A stretch of 64,000 nucleotides of DNA from Hydra vulgaris (Eukaryota; Cnidaria; Hydrozoa; Anthoathecata; Hydridae): positions 27,003,501 to 27,067,500 of the forward strand of contig NC_088920.1 of assembly GCF_038396675.1 (NCBI RefSeq). The letters are read 5' to 3'. How positions within the stretch are numbered: the first letter of the stretch is position 1; the number at the start of each line of letters is the position of its first letter. Both the position numbers and the translations under genes were made by a program. Under the pieces are notes generated by a model. It was not told the DNA's origin and made no database searches. It saw only the letters and a program-made list of their open reading frames with translations. Below are positions 1 through 10,979 of this stretch, in pieces.

Positions 1-239
1 AATTGTATGCTAAGAACTTCTCATCAATATCATCTCTTGGTTTCCATAGTTGCATTCTACCTGGTGTAGCTGACAAACAGATTATTCCCTTGCCTTAACT
101 TTTGTACCACTCCAGTTTCTGTATCTAAAATGATTTTCTGCTTAGACTCTTCTACAGCTTGTGGTTCCGACATCATACCTGTTACAGTCTTGCAGAAGTG
201 TTCTCTGGAGCTATTGTCTATACTTTCAAAACTATTTAA

Positions 240-620
240 CAAGTGCTTATCAGAGTCTTGTTTTCCAGCCTGCTAGAAAGCGGCATTTGTTATTCCTATT
301 TTCAAAAAATCTGGAGAGCGATCTGACTGGTCTACCTACCATCCCATTAGTCTTCTTACTATCATAAGCAAGGCTTTTGAGTCTTTAATTAACAAACACT
401 TAATCTCTCATCTTGAATCTAATAACTTACTTTTTGATCATCAATATGAATTTCAATCTTCTTGTTCTACTGCTGATTTGTTAACGGTAATAACTTATAG
501 ATTTTATCGTGCATTAGATAGATGTGGAGAGGCTAAGGCTATCACTCTTGACATTTCTTAAGCCTTTGATAAAGTTTGGCATGCTAGTCTTCATATGCTT
601 TCATATGGTAGTATTTTTTA
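240..620 (+). pseudogene. Non-LTR reverse transcriptase fragment A (left arm)
   Basis: Conceptual translation gives the fingers and first palm motifs of a jockey/CR1-type reverse transcriptase: PISLL followed by ISKAFES, then a segment with STADLLTVITYRF, then LDIS-stop-AFDKVWH. The family copies RNA into DNA by target-primed reverse transcription. The fragment lacks the endonuclease and the YADD catalytic block, changes frame near the start and has a stop between LDIS and AFDKVWH. It is a dead relic. Its mirror copy lies at 10026-10406. Confidence 0.75.
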
Positions 621-713
621 AAAGAGATGCAACCTTATGATGATGGGACAGAGGATCAAGCTTATCAGCTAAAGCAGGTCCAAAAACATTGACAATGCAC
701 ATTTGGACCAACC

Positions 714-780
714 AACCCAAAATAACTTTGCGATTGTATATGGTGTAAATAACCCAAAATAACTTTGCAATTGTATATGG
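714..780. repeat. Two-copy direct repeat, 37-bp period
   Basis: The motif beginning AACCCAAAATAACTTTGC occurs at 714 and again at 751, followed each time by ATTGTATATGG with one base difference. It is mirrored in the right palindrome arm near 9866-9932. No function is evident. Confidence 0.7.
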
Positions 781-810
781 CTTTGCAAGTGTATATGGTT
801 TCCGTCAGTG

Positions 811-907
811 GTCAGTAGTGAATGATAGTCTGAGAAGATGTAAAGTAGAGGGCACAGTAAAAGTGCCCTCTACTTTACATCTTCTCAGACTATCATTCAC
901 TACTGAC
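811..907. repeat. Perfect 45-bp hairpin with 7-nt loop (left arm)
   Basis: Bases 811-855 are the exact reverse complement of 863-907, separated by 7 nt (AGTAAAA). It lies between two RT fragments of opposite orientation. The perfect arms and tiny loop suggest a local inverted duplication rather than an old transposon pair. It is mirrored at 9739-9835. Confidence 0.95.
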
Positions 908-975
908 ACTCGTCAATATAAGACCAACAATATTTCAATAATTGTTAGCAGTAAAAAAAAGGAGTTTTGTTTGTA

Positions 976-1329
976 TTATAGTTGCAAGTTCCAAGCTGTC
1001 ACAGTAAAGAGATCAAGTTCAAGATTGGCTGGCTGTTCTAAGCAAATGAAAAGTGATGATTTTTTATTTATATTAATGTCATGACTGGAGTATATAGTTG
1101 CACCATCAGTCACTTTAGAGGTAAGATTACCAGGATGACCATTAATATAGATAAGTAATAAAACAGGACTAATGATGAAATCTTGTGGTGCATTAGAAGT
1201 TACTGGAAATGAAAAAAAGTGTTTGATTTTATCAAATACCTTTGAGATGTCAAAAGCAATAACCCATCTTTTTGATTTAATCCATGATAATGAAGTTAGC
1301 AGTATAAAAACTTTAGAAAAATTTGTCAT
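976..1329 (-). pseudogene. Non-LTR reverse transcriptase fragment B (left arm)
   Basis: The 117-codon minus-strand frame reads as a shortened RT palm. It contains AFDISKVFDK, then APQDFIISPVLLLIYING (the usual GVPQGSVLSP-x-LFLLYIND block), then PGNLTSKV and DGATIYSS, where the catalytic YADD should be. The aspartate pair is lost, so it cannot be an active polymerase. It lies in the opposite orientation to fragment A. Mirror copy at 9317-9670. Confidence 0.75.
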
Positions 1330-2479
1330 AATTGTTGATTGCCCTAGTTTCTATATGGCTTGTAATACTGGAATAAAAAATGGATCATGAACTTTTCTTG
1401 AGTAACGAAAATCTATAAACAGGCTTCTCTGGTTTGCATTCTTTTATCGAATTCTCGAATAGATTCTTTTGTCATTCAAAAAAGCTTTATTTCAAAAGGA
1501 GACTATATTTAATTATAATATAGAGTTGAAAATATCAAAAGGGTTGGCTTCTCCTTAGAAAGCTTTTTGACCTTGTACATTTTTTCTTAAAAAATGCATG
1601 CAAAACTCACAATTAAGTTCACAGTAAAAGATTACAATCACTGTATTAGCATCATTTATGAGACAAGCAGAATGCAGAATTAGCAATTTCCCTATAGGCG
1701 GAGAGGAGCCCATGAAATGGAAAACATGCGGTGATGAATTATCGATATAGAGTTGTTCAACGATCTAGAAGCTCTAAAGGATATATCAAACTTCTGTGCG
1801 GTTGCTGAAAAAGCCCAGCAAGTTTTTAACAAACCCTCTTTTGGTATATAACCAAACAGGTGTCTGTATTGAGTTTATTTTTAAATGAATTTTCTTTAAA
1901 CGATTAAGATGAAAAAAAAACCTTTTCTTTTTCTTTTTTTTAAAAAAAAAAAAGGTTTGTATGTCTATAACAAAAATTAAGTCAAAATTTGGCAGCAATC
2001 AATAAAGTTTTTATCCTTTTTTTTTGATAATTAATAATTATTATTTTGATAACATGATTTTCATTCAGATTGTTTGATCTTTTTATTTTAGGAACCACAA
2101 TTACCTACCATAACCAACATTACAACTCTTTGAACAGCTATCACCATCAGAACAAATGTCTAAAAAAATTATGGTTTGCACTCTGATAGTAAATTCTTGA
2201 AGGAAAAAAAACAAATTCGCAGTTATTAAAAAAAAGATTGCTGTGTCCCGATCATACTAAAAAATGTTACCTGCATTTACATACTGTTGTAAAGAATTAA
2301 AGAACTAAAAATCTTTTGAAATTAAATATAGAAAAACTTTAGGAATTTACTTTTTCAATCAAAAAATTTTTTTAATTTGTTTAATTGTTTTTTAAGTTTG
2401 GCGTTACAATTTTTATTATAAGTAATTTAAGTTTATTAAGTTTTGTTGGACTATGCGCCTTATTATGTTGTAAATATTA

Positions 2480-3367
2480 TATAATATGCTCAATTATATT
2501 CAAAACTGGACTCTGGGGAGGCCAAGTCATCAATTTCATTTAAATAATTTTTTGCCATTCGGGAACAATGTTTTGGGTCATTGTCCTGCTGCAGAATAAA
2601 ATAATGACCTATTAGTCTCATTCCGAATGATACAGCATGGTGCCTTAGGATATCCACATAACGTTCCCCGGGGAGTCGCCCCCCCCCCTTTCCTAGTTTT
2701 ATCATATCACCTACTCCGGATGAATATAAACAGCCCCAAACTTGTAAAGAGCGTCCTCTTTGTTTAATAGTAGGATTTAAACACTCGGGCTGATAGGCTT
2801 CTTTTCAAACATATTGGGGTCCTTTCGTTCCAAAAATTTCGAATTTGGACTCATCGGTGTACAGAACCCGATTAAACATTTCCTGGGCCCAATCTTTGTA
2901 TTGTTTTGCATATTTAAGTCGTTTTTCTTTATTGCCACACCGTAATAATGGTTTTCGAATTGCAACCCACCCTCTCAATCCCGATTTAAGTAGGAGCCGT
3001 CGAATAAAAGAAGAGCTGACATTTTCCCCAGTTGCTGTGTTAATGTCTTTTGCCAGCTCGGTTGATGCTTTTTTTATATTTCTTAAAGATAGGGTTTTTA
3101 AATATTTATTGTCATCTTTTGTTAGCTTAGGAGGTCTACCACTTTGCTTTATCTTCAAGAGAGCCAGTTTCTCTGATTTCTGCAACAGCATTCTTCGAAT
3201 ATCCTGTTTTGGATGTAGTTGTTATGACACATCGTTTTAATAAATAAACAAACAAATCCCTCATGTTTCCTCATCAATTTTGTTTATTTATTCAAAATAA
3301 TATATTCTTTCATTTTTTCTTATATATTATTAAACTTAAGTACGCTTTAAAATAATTACGTAGGAAA
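2480..3367 (-). pseudogene. Truncated Tc1-like transposase (left arm)
   Basis: Minus-strand frames carry a GRPPK motif, a helix-turn-helix region, LYTDESKFEIFG (first catalytic Asp), QQDNDPKH (second Asp) and a decayed PPQSP-x-LN-x-IEH block (Glu) of the Tc1/mariner DDE family. There is a TGA after GTKGPQYV and a frame change around the 10-base C/G tract near 2680. The 5' terminal inverted repeat present in the right arm is missing here, because the palindrome arm stops about 55 bp inside the element. It is not functional. Confidence 0.85.
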
Positions 3368-6300
3368 TTATGATTTGTTTGGGATATATAGTTAGTTTGG
3401 TATGGCTAGCGTTATTGGTATGATAAATATATATAGTAAAAAGATGCAGTGACTATTGAAAGAATATTAGATGTCGTACCTTTAGTGTATTTGACAGTAG
3501 TTATGTATTAAATTTCATGTATATATATAGTAACATTTGACATGTTATGTATAACCTGATATGCACAAACATATTATGTAATACTGGTCACCTTGTGTAT
3601 GACTAAGTAGTATTGGGCAGTGGTTATGCATTTTGGCTATACACATACACCCACTAAATGTATATATATACATATATATACACCCTCAGACACACCTACA
3701 TAAAATAGGTATGTATCTGTCTTCAAATATATACATAAATACATATATATGCACTGTTGCGTAATAGATTTCACTCGTGATTATGCGTTATAGGTTTACT
3801 CCAAAGTGTTTATAAAGTGACTTTATTTAAATAAACAACTACGTCTCGTTTACCCAAATATAAATAATCAAATATATATATAAATACAATTTATATTCTT
3901 CTCTTAAATAGTTCGTCTTTTAATTAATCCGTTATTGCTTCACTACTCTTCTGACTGACCATCTGCTCCAACCCTCGACCTTGTATATCCCCTATATCTA
4001 TATTCACATACACCCGTCATATCTCGTCTTCTTCGCCTTTTTATATCTTCAGCAGACGCTAGACGCGGCTACGGTTAGTAAACAGTTTGGTTGATAAACA
4101 AATGTTTATCCAAACGCTATACGCTTCGTTGAACTTCAGCGTTCCGCTTGAGTAGTTTTGTTTGAGGCCTTCAACAGCACATACACACACTGATAAACAT
4201 AGTTACGTATATATTCATACAAATACGTATGAGTATATATGTGCTCACGTATGCGTATGCACACACATATCCCATGGACATACATATATATTCCAAGGCA
4301 TCCATAAATTTCATATATATGTATTATATACATTACAATGGTTATTTTACACATTTTATTGTGTTAAATAGGTGTTAGAGTAATGTTTTAATGACTTAAT
4401 TTGGATAAAGTATAATTCTATAGGCATAAATCAACAAATATAAATTCTAGAAATATTAGTATAAATCTTAGAATGACAAGCATTAGTGTAATGAGTGGTA
4501 GAAGATTAAAATATAGGTGTTTTATTATCCAATTACCCATGTAGTGTCAAGATGACAATCTCTTAACCCTGACATCTGTCCTTTTGTACTTTTATCTCAC
4601 TCTGCTAAACTCTTTTTAACTTATTATTCATCCCTTAGGCGTTCACTGCTTGGTGCAGCTTCACTAAAATGCTTTGCATTTACAACAAAAATTTAAAAGT
4701 TGTTTGCATATATTGCTGCATTTAGGCATTCTTTTTTTAATGTTTAATTTTATTTTGAAGATTTTATAAAAAAAAGAGTGTTAGATGATTTAATATTATA
4801 AAAGTATGAATAACGAAATTTGTATTTTCTGTAAAAAAAACCAAACACGCTTCACTTGTCACTTAACTTTAGTTGGAGATAAAGGAACAAAAACAATACC
4901 GAAGTTCTCAAAACTTTGACCTGAAACACGAATATCATAATTTTTTTGAACAGAAAAACAAACGTCAAGGTTCAGCAAAAAAACCTGGTCTCAGAAAATT
5001 TTAGCTCAGCAGTTAGCTAATTCTAAGGACTGTATATGTGTTTCATTTACAATTACTGTTTACAGAAACAGTACTAAACAGACGAGTGATGCTAAATATC
5101 TTGTCTTCTTTGTTTGTCAAAACTTTATTTTGAAAAACTTAATTAATATGGTCGCGGCTAGCTTTTAAAATTTTTTACCTATTAAATTAATAATAAAAAT
5201 AATACAAATTTTGCCTTGGATATTTAGTTCATAAATTAGACATACAATACTTGTCAAATTCACTTAACGAAGTGCACCAACGAGAAAGTAAGTATGGCGT
5301 ACTTTGCACTTTTTTTCTAAATTGTAATATTGCTTAAGGTTAGCCTCCGTTTCTGGATTTTTTTCTTTTCCTGATTGCCAGTATAAGTATTGGTATTATT
5401 ACTTGTGGTTAGCCTTTTGTTTCTGAATTATTTTTTCATTTTCTGACATGATATCACTGCGGACGGCTGTTTCACGCGATGTAAAATAGGGTATTACGAC
5501 TTTAGCAAAAAAAAAAACAATTTTCGCAAAAGTATAAAAATGCACCAATTTTAAAACCATAGCATTTTTTTTTTATAAACGTTTTTTATTTCAAATAAAA
5601 AAATCATGAAAGATAAATCTCTCCTTGTTAAATAAATGTTTAAGTTAAACGAAATAAAAATTATTATTATTAAAATATTGTTAATGATTTGGAATCACTT
5701 TTTTGTTTTTTGCAATTTTTATGGAAAACCTGTCTTGGGCCAACTAAGATTTGATAACATAGATACATGCTTAATATTTGAAATTTGGAGCACATATCGA
5801 TTAATGTCTGTTCTACCATATTCTTAGGTTGCTCTGTTAATTTTGTAACAAAAAGTTACTTTTTAAGGCATTTATATAGTTAGTTTTATGATTTATAAAT
5901 GTAAAACACAAAATTTTTAACAAGTAACTGAAGTTATTAACACTTCAACCTTACATGCGCATGAAAATCAAAAAATTATATTCTGTACCTATGTTATCAA
6001 ATACATTTTCAAACTTTGCATGCTTAGCACTAAATTTGTTTTTGGCGTGAATTTTTTGTTTTCATTTTTAAGCAATGATGACGTAAGTTACGTCATGTAA
6101 CTTTAAATGCGTAACCAAATCACATTCTAGTTTTATTTTTGTATATAATAAACCTTATCAGTTTTGTGAAATTCTCTTCGTGAACTTTCTATATTTGTTA
6201 AATATATCTTTAACTTTGATAATGTACTTAATTTCCAAATAACCCTCCTCCCCCTCCTTGTTTTTTTAAAAAACATTGTCATATTTTGCGATTTTGTTGT

Positions 6301-6727
6301 CTGACTAATAATCTTTGTATCGGTTCAAATTAGATTTAAGTAAAGTTTTTTTGCCTCGAAAATGTTCTAAGAATGATCATATCATACAACAGAAATATAC
6401 ATATTTCGATTATTTTTGATGAAAATCAACAATAAATTTTTCAAAATCAGCTAAATTCGTAATACCTGCGTATTTATTTAAAAATCAAAGAAAGTTTTGA
6501 CATATTATTAAATGATAAAAAAATAAAACATTTTATTGCTGTTTATATTCTTTTTTATAGAACAAAATTATTTGTAATATTTTAAAAGTTATAAAGGCTT
6601 TAGTAGCACCCCTTAAGCTAATAATTTGAAAAAATAACATGAAGCCGAATGTCCACCTTGAAACAGCCGTGAGAGAGATAGCCAGGTTGTCACTAAAGTG
6701 AAACCTTTTCTTTTCAAATGTATTTGT
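3368..6727. other. Palindrome spacer without recognisable genes
   Basis: AT-rich sequence with scattered TATA/CA microsatellite-like stretches (about 3410-4370). No convincing coding region is seen; the short frames here are low complexity. A segment at about 5265-5360 resembles 18390-18490 (shared AACGAAGTGCAC and GTAAG blocks and a later TCTGGATT), so it is probably a dispersed repeat. A 19-base near-palindrome of CRE-like half sites lies at 6078-6096. Confidence 0.6.
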
Positions 6728-6915
6728 GTGGCCGTGGCGCAGTGGTTAAAGCGATTGCATTATAAGCAGGAGATCCAAGTTCGAAACCGAGCTCTGGACA
6801 AATTTTCGCGTCACGGTAAGTAAGTGAACTTCCTTGTTAAATGCACTTCCGCGGTGTTCTGTGACAAGACCGTAAGGACTTCTTGAGGCAACTAAAAAAA
6901 AAATAAAAAAATAAA
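6728..6915 (+). mobile_element. tRNA-derived SINE
   Basis: The head has a pol III A box (TGGCGCAGTGG) and B box (GTTCGAAACC) in tRNA-like spacing. A body ending TTCTTGAGGCAACTA and an A-rich tail follow. A 6-bp candidate target duplication ATTTGT occurs at 6722-6727 and 6916-6921. The same family occurs on the minus strand at 43374-43548 (A box TGGCGTAGTGG, shared GTTAAATGC, GTGACAAGAC and GTCTTCTTG-type blocks). SINEs are non-coding and are mobilised by LINE machinery. Confidence 0.85.
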
Positions 6916-7222
6916 ATTTGTCTAATAACAAAAGCTTTTTTAAAATCAGAACAAAGTGTTAAGAGTCATAAATGGGGCAAAAGGGTAGAATTGAATGGGG
7001 TCTTTGCTCATTTAAGCATTTTAAATGCATGTAACAAAGTAAATCTCTTATTAAAGACTATAGTTACTGTAAATATGAAAAAATGCATTTATAAAATTAG
7101 AAAAAAATGCTAAGCGTCACAAATAGGGCAAAGAGTAAAACTAAGGACGTTTAGGTCATTTTTGATGCCTGTTACAAAAAAAATTAACTAAATTCCATAT
7201 AGGTTAACACAACAAAAATATA
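6916..7222. other. Degenerate two-copy repeat before the Tc1-like end
   Basis: A segment with CATAAATGGGGCAAA, a later GTCTTTGCTCATTT and CATGTAACAAAGTAAAT recurs in decayed form at about 7105-7190 (CACAAATAGGGCAAA, GGTCATTTTTGATG, CTGTTACAAA). No gene is seen. Confidence 0.4.
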
Positions 7223-8165
7223 CAGTACTGTGAATAAGTTTTAGACCACTTATATGATTAAACGTATTTACAATTTTTTTCCTATGTAATTATTTTAAAG
7301 CGTACTTAAGTTTAATAATATATAAGAAAAAATGAAAGAATATATTATTTTGAATAAATAAACAAAATTGATGAGGAAACATGAGGGATTTGTTTGTTTA
7401 TTTATTAAAACGATGTGTCATAACAACTACATCCAAAACAGGATATTCGAAGAATGCTGTTGCAGAAATCAGAGAAACTGGCTCTCTTGAAGATAAAGCA
7501 AAGTGGTAGACCTCCTAAGCTAACAAAAGATGACAATAAATATTTAAAAACCCTATCTTTAAGAAATATAAAAAAAGCATCAACCGAGCTGGCAAAAGAC
7601 ATTAACACAGCAACTGGGGAAAATGTCAGCTCTTCTTTTATTCGACGGCTCCTACTTAAATCGGGATTGAGAGGGTGGGTTGCAATTCGAAAACCATTAT
7701 TACGGTGTGGCAATAAAGAAAAACGACTTAAATATGCAAAACAATACAAAGATTGGGCCCAGGAAATGTTTAATCGGGTTCTGTACACCGATGAGTCCAA
7801 ATTCGAAATTTTTGGAACGAAAGGACCCCAATATGTTTGAAAAGAAGCCTATCAGCCCGAGTGTTTAAATCCTACTATTAAACAAAGAGGACGCTCTTTA
7901 CAAGTTTGGGGCTGTTTATATTCATCCGGAGTAGGTGATATGATAAAACTAGGAAAGGGGGGGGGGGCGACTCCCCGGGGAACGTTATGTGGATATCCTA
8001 AGGCACCATGCTGTATCATTCGGAATGAGACTAATAGGTCATTATTTTATTCTGCAGCAGGACAATGACCCAAAACATTGTTCCCGAATGGCAAAAAATT
8101 ATTTAAATGAAATTGATGACTTGGCCTCCCCAGAGTCCAGTTTTGAATATAATTGAGCATATTAT
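7223..8165 (+). mobile_element. Tc1-like element, 3'-truncated (right arm)
   Basis: It begins at a TA with the terminal repeat CAGTACTGTGAATAAGTTTT. The transposase frame opens at 7454 and runs 128 codons, through the GRPPK motif, the helix-turn-helix region and the first catalytic Asp (YTDESKFE), to a TGA at 7838-7840. It then continues with QVWGCLYSSGVGD, breaks at an 11-G tract near 7957, and resumes with YFILQQDNDPKH and a decayed IEH. The 3' terminal repeat is not found. It is an inactive cut-and-paste transposon, and the left arm holds a mirror copy lacking the first 55 bp. Confidence 0.85.
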
Positions 8166-9316
8166 ATAATATTTACAACATAATAAGGCGCATAGTCCAA
8201 CAAAACTTAATAAACTTAAATTACTTATAATAAAAATTGTAACGCCAAACTTAAAAAACAATTAAACAAATTAAAAAAATTTTTTGATTGAAAAAGTAAA
8301 TTCCTAAAGTTTTTCTATATTTAATTTCAAAAGATTTTTAGTTCTTTAATTCTTTACAACAGTATGTAAATGCAGGTAACATTTTTTAGTATGATCGGGA
8401 CACAGCAATCTTTTTTTTAATAACTGCGAATTTGTTTTTTTTCCTTCAAGAATTTACTATCAGAGTGCAAACCATAATTTTTTTAGACATTTGTTCTGAT
8501 GGTGATAGCTGTTCAAAGAGTTGTAATGTTGGTTATGGTAGGTAATTGTGGTTCCTAAAATAAAAAGATCAAACAATCTGAATGAAAATCATGTTATCAA
8601 AATAATAATTATTAATTATCAAAAAAAAAGGATAAAAACTTTATTGATTGCTGCCAAATTTTGACTTAATTTTTGTTATAGACATACAAACCTTTTTTTT
8701 TTTTAAAAAAAAGAAAAAGAAAAGGTTTTTTTTTCATCTTAATCGTTTAAAGAAAATTCATTTAAAAATAAACTCAATACAGACACCTGTTTGGTTATAT
8801 ACCAAAAGAGGGTTTGTTAAAAACTTGCTGGGCTTTTTCAGCAACCGCACAGAAGTTTGATATATCCTTTAGAGCTTCTAGATCGTTGAACAACTCTATA
8901 TCGATAATTCATCACCGCATGTTTTCCATTTCATGGGCTCCTCTCCGCCTATAGGGAAATTGCTAATTCTGCATTCTGCTTGTCTCATAAATGATGCTAA
9001 TACAGTGATTGTAATCTTTTACTGTGAACTTAATTGTGAGTTTTGCATGCATTTTTTAAGAAAAAATGTACAAGGTCAAAAAGCTTTCTAAGGAGAAGCC
9101 AACCCTTTTGATATTTTCAACTCTATATTATAATTAAATATAGTCTCCTTTTGAAATAAAGCTTTTTTGAATGACAAAAGAATCTATTCGAGAATTCGAT
9201 AAAAGAATGCAAACCAGAGAAGCCTGTTTATAGATTTTCGTTACTCAAGAAAAGTTCATGATCCATTTTTTATTCCAGTATTACAAGCCATATAGAAACT
9301 AGGGCAATCAACAATT

Positions 9317-9670
9317 ATGACAAATTTTTCTAAAGTTTTTATACTGCTAACTTCATTATCATGGATTAAATCAAAAAGATGGGTTATTGCTTTTGACATC
9401 TCAAAGGTATTTGATAAAATCAAACACTTTTTTTCATTTCCAGTAACTTCTAATGCACCACAAGATTTCATCATTAGTCCTGTTTTATTACTTATCTATA
9501 TTAATGGTCATCCTGGTAATCTTACCTCTAAAGTGACTGATGGTGCAACTATATACTCCAGTCATGACATTAATATAAATAAAAAATCATCACTTTTCAT
9601 TTGCTTAGAACAGCCAGCCAATCTTGAACTTGATCTCTTTACTGTGACAGCTTGGAACTTGCAACTATAA
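9317..9670 (+). pseudogene. Non-LTR reverse transcriptase fragment B (right arm)
   Basis: Mirror copy of 976-1329 with identical translation. It is a palm-domain remnant that has lost the YADD aspartates. Confidence 0.75.
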
Positions 9671-9738
9671 TACAAACAAAACTCCTTTTTTTTACTGCTA
9701 ACAATTATTGAAATATTGTTGGTCTTATATTGACGAGT

Positions 9739-9835
9739 GTCAGTAGTGAATGATAGTCTGAGAAGATGTAAAGTAGAGGGCACTTTTACTGTGCCCTCTA
9801 CTTTACATCTTCTCAGACTATCATTCACTACTGAC
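9739..9835. repeat. Perfect hairpin (right arm copy)
   Basis: Mirror of 811-907: 45-bp arms around a 7-nt loop. Its perfect conservation in both palindrome arms means it predates the large inverted duplication. Confidence 0.95.
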
Positions 9836-10025
9836 CACTGACGGAAACCATATACACTTGCAAAGCCATATACAATTGCAAAGTTATTTTGGGTTATTTA
9901 CACCATATACAATCGCAAAGTTATTTTGGGTTGGTTGGTCCAAATGTGCATTGTCAATGTTTTTGGACCTGCTTTAGCTGATAAGCTTGATCCTCTGTCC
10001 CATCATCATAAGGTTGCATCTCTTT

Positions 10026-10406
10026 TAAAAAATACTACCATATGAAAGCATATGAAGACTAGCATGCCAAACTTTATCAAAGGCTTAAGAAATGTCAAGA
10101 GTGATAGCCTTAGCCTCTCCACATCTATCTAATGCACGATAAAATCTATAAGTTATTACCGTTAACAAATCAGCAGTAGAACAAGAAGATTGAAATTCAT
10201 ATTGATGATCAAAAAGTAAGTTATTAGATTCAAGATGAGAGATTAAGTGTTTGTTAATTAAAGACTCAAAAGCCTTGCTTATGATAGTAAGAAGACTAAT
10301 GGGATGGTAGGTAGACCAGTCAGATCGCTCTCCAGATTTTTTGAAAATAGGAATAACAAATGCCGCTTTCTAGCAGGCTGGAAAACAAGACTCTGATAAG
10401 CACTTG
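10026..10406 (-). pseudogene. Non-LTR reverse transcriptase fragment A (right arm)
   Basis: Mirror copy of 240-620. Read on the minus strand it carries the PISLL, STADLL and AFDKVWH motifs with the same stop codon. Confidence 0.75.
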
Positions 10407-10979
10407 TTAAATAGTTTTGAAAGTATAGACAATAGCTCCAGAGAACACTTCTGCAAGACTGTAACAGGTATGATGTCGGAACCACAAGCTGTAGAAGAGT
10501 CTAAGCAGAAAATCATTTTAGATACAGAAACTGGAGTGGTACAAAAGTTAAGGCAAGGGAATAATCTGTTTGTCAGCTACACCAGGTAGAATGCAACTAT
10601 GGAAACCAAGAGATGATATTGATGAGAAGTTCTTAGCATACAATTCAACTTTATCTTGGTGGAATAAAAGATTTGCCTATATTATAGATACTGTTAAAGA
10701 TTCTCCAGAAATCACAAGATCCTAAAAACCCTAATAAAATGGTACACTAAACAGAAGAATGAAAAAAGTCTTTTAACAAATATCACTTTAAAGCGAATTT
10801 TAAATTATTTTAATATTAGAAATGAAAAAGAATGTTTGTTACAACAACAAAAATAACAAATCTGTTAGTTTTTCCTTAAAAAACACAAATCATCCTAGTT
10901 TATGGAAATACAAATATATTTAATAAAATAAAAATACATATATTAAAATCAAAAACTTTATTCAAATACAAATACATCA

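Larger units (their letters stand above)
1..3367. repeat. Left arm of giant palindrome
   Basis: This stretch is the reverse complement of 7278-10645. Position x pairs with 10646-x in the outer part and with 10645-x inside the G-tract near 2680. Every open frame I compared in the two arms translates identically. I saw only two differences: a G/C homopolymer of 10 versus 11 bases, and one C/T substitution at 3360/7285. Homology stops at 3367/7278. The left arm starts at base 1, so it may continue upstream of the window. It contains two non-LTR reverse-transcriptase fragments, a hairpin and a truncated Tc1-like element. It could be a real inverted duplication or an assembly fold-back. Confidence 0.95.
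7278..10645. repeat. Right arm of giant palindrome
   Basis: Reverse complement of 1-3367 over its entire length. The pairing reaches the first base of the window (1 pairs with 10645), so the true outer edge cannot be seen. The inner edge falls 55 bp inside the Tc1-like element starting at 7223. Confidence 0.95.

Noticed and set aside
240-1329. Twin-primed 5' inversion of one LINE
   Set aside because: The order is plus then minus, the reverse of the usual twin-priming layout, and both parts contain the same AFDIS-type block.
2845-3240. 131-codon plus-strand frame, mirrored at 7405-7800
   Set aside because: Antisense shadow of the Tc1-like transposase.
4136-4371. Frames of 69-72 codons on both strands
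   Set aside because: Low-complexity TATA/CACA sequence; no motif.
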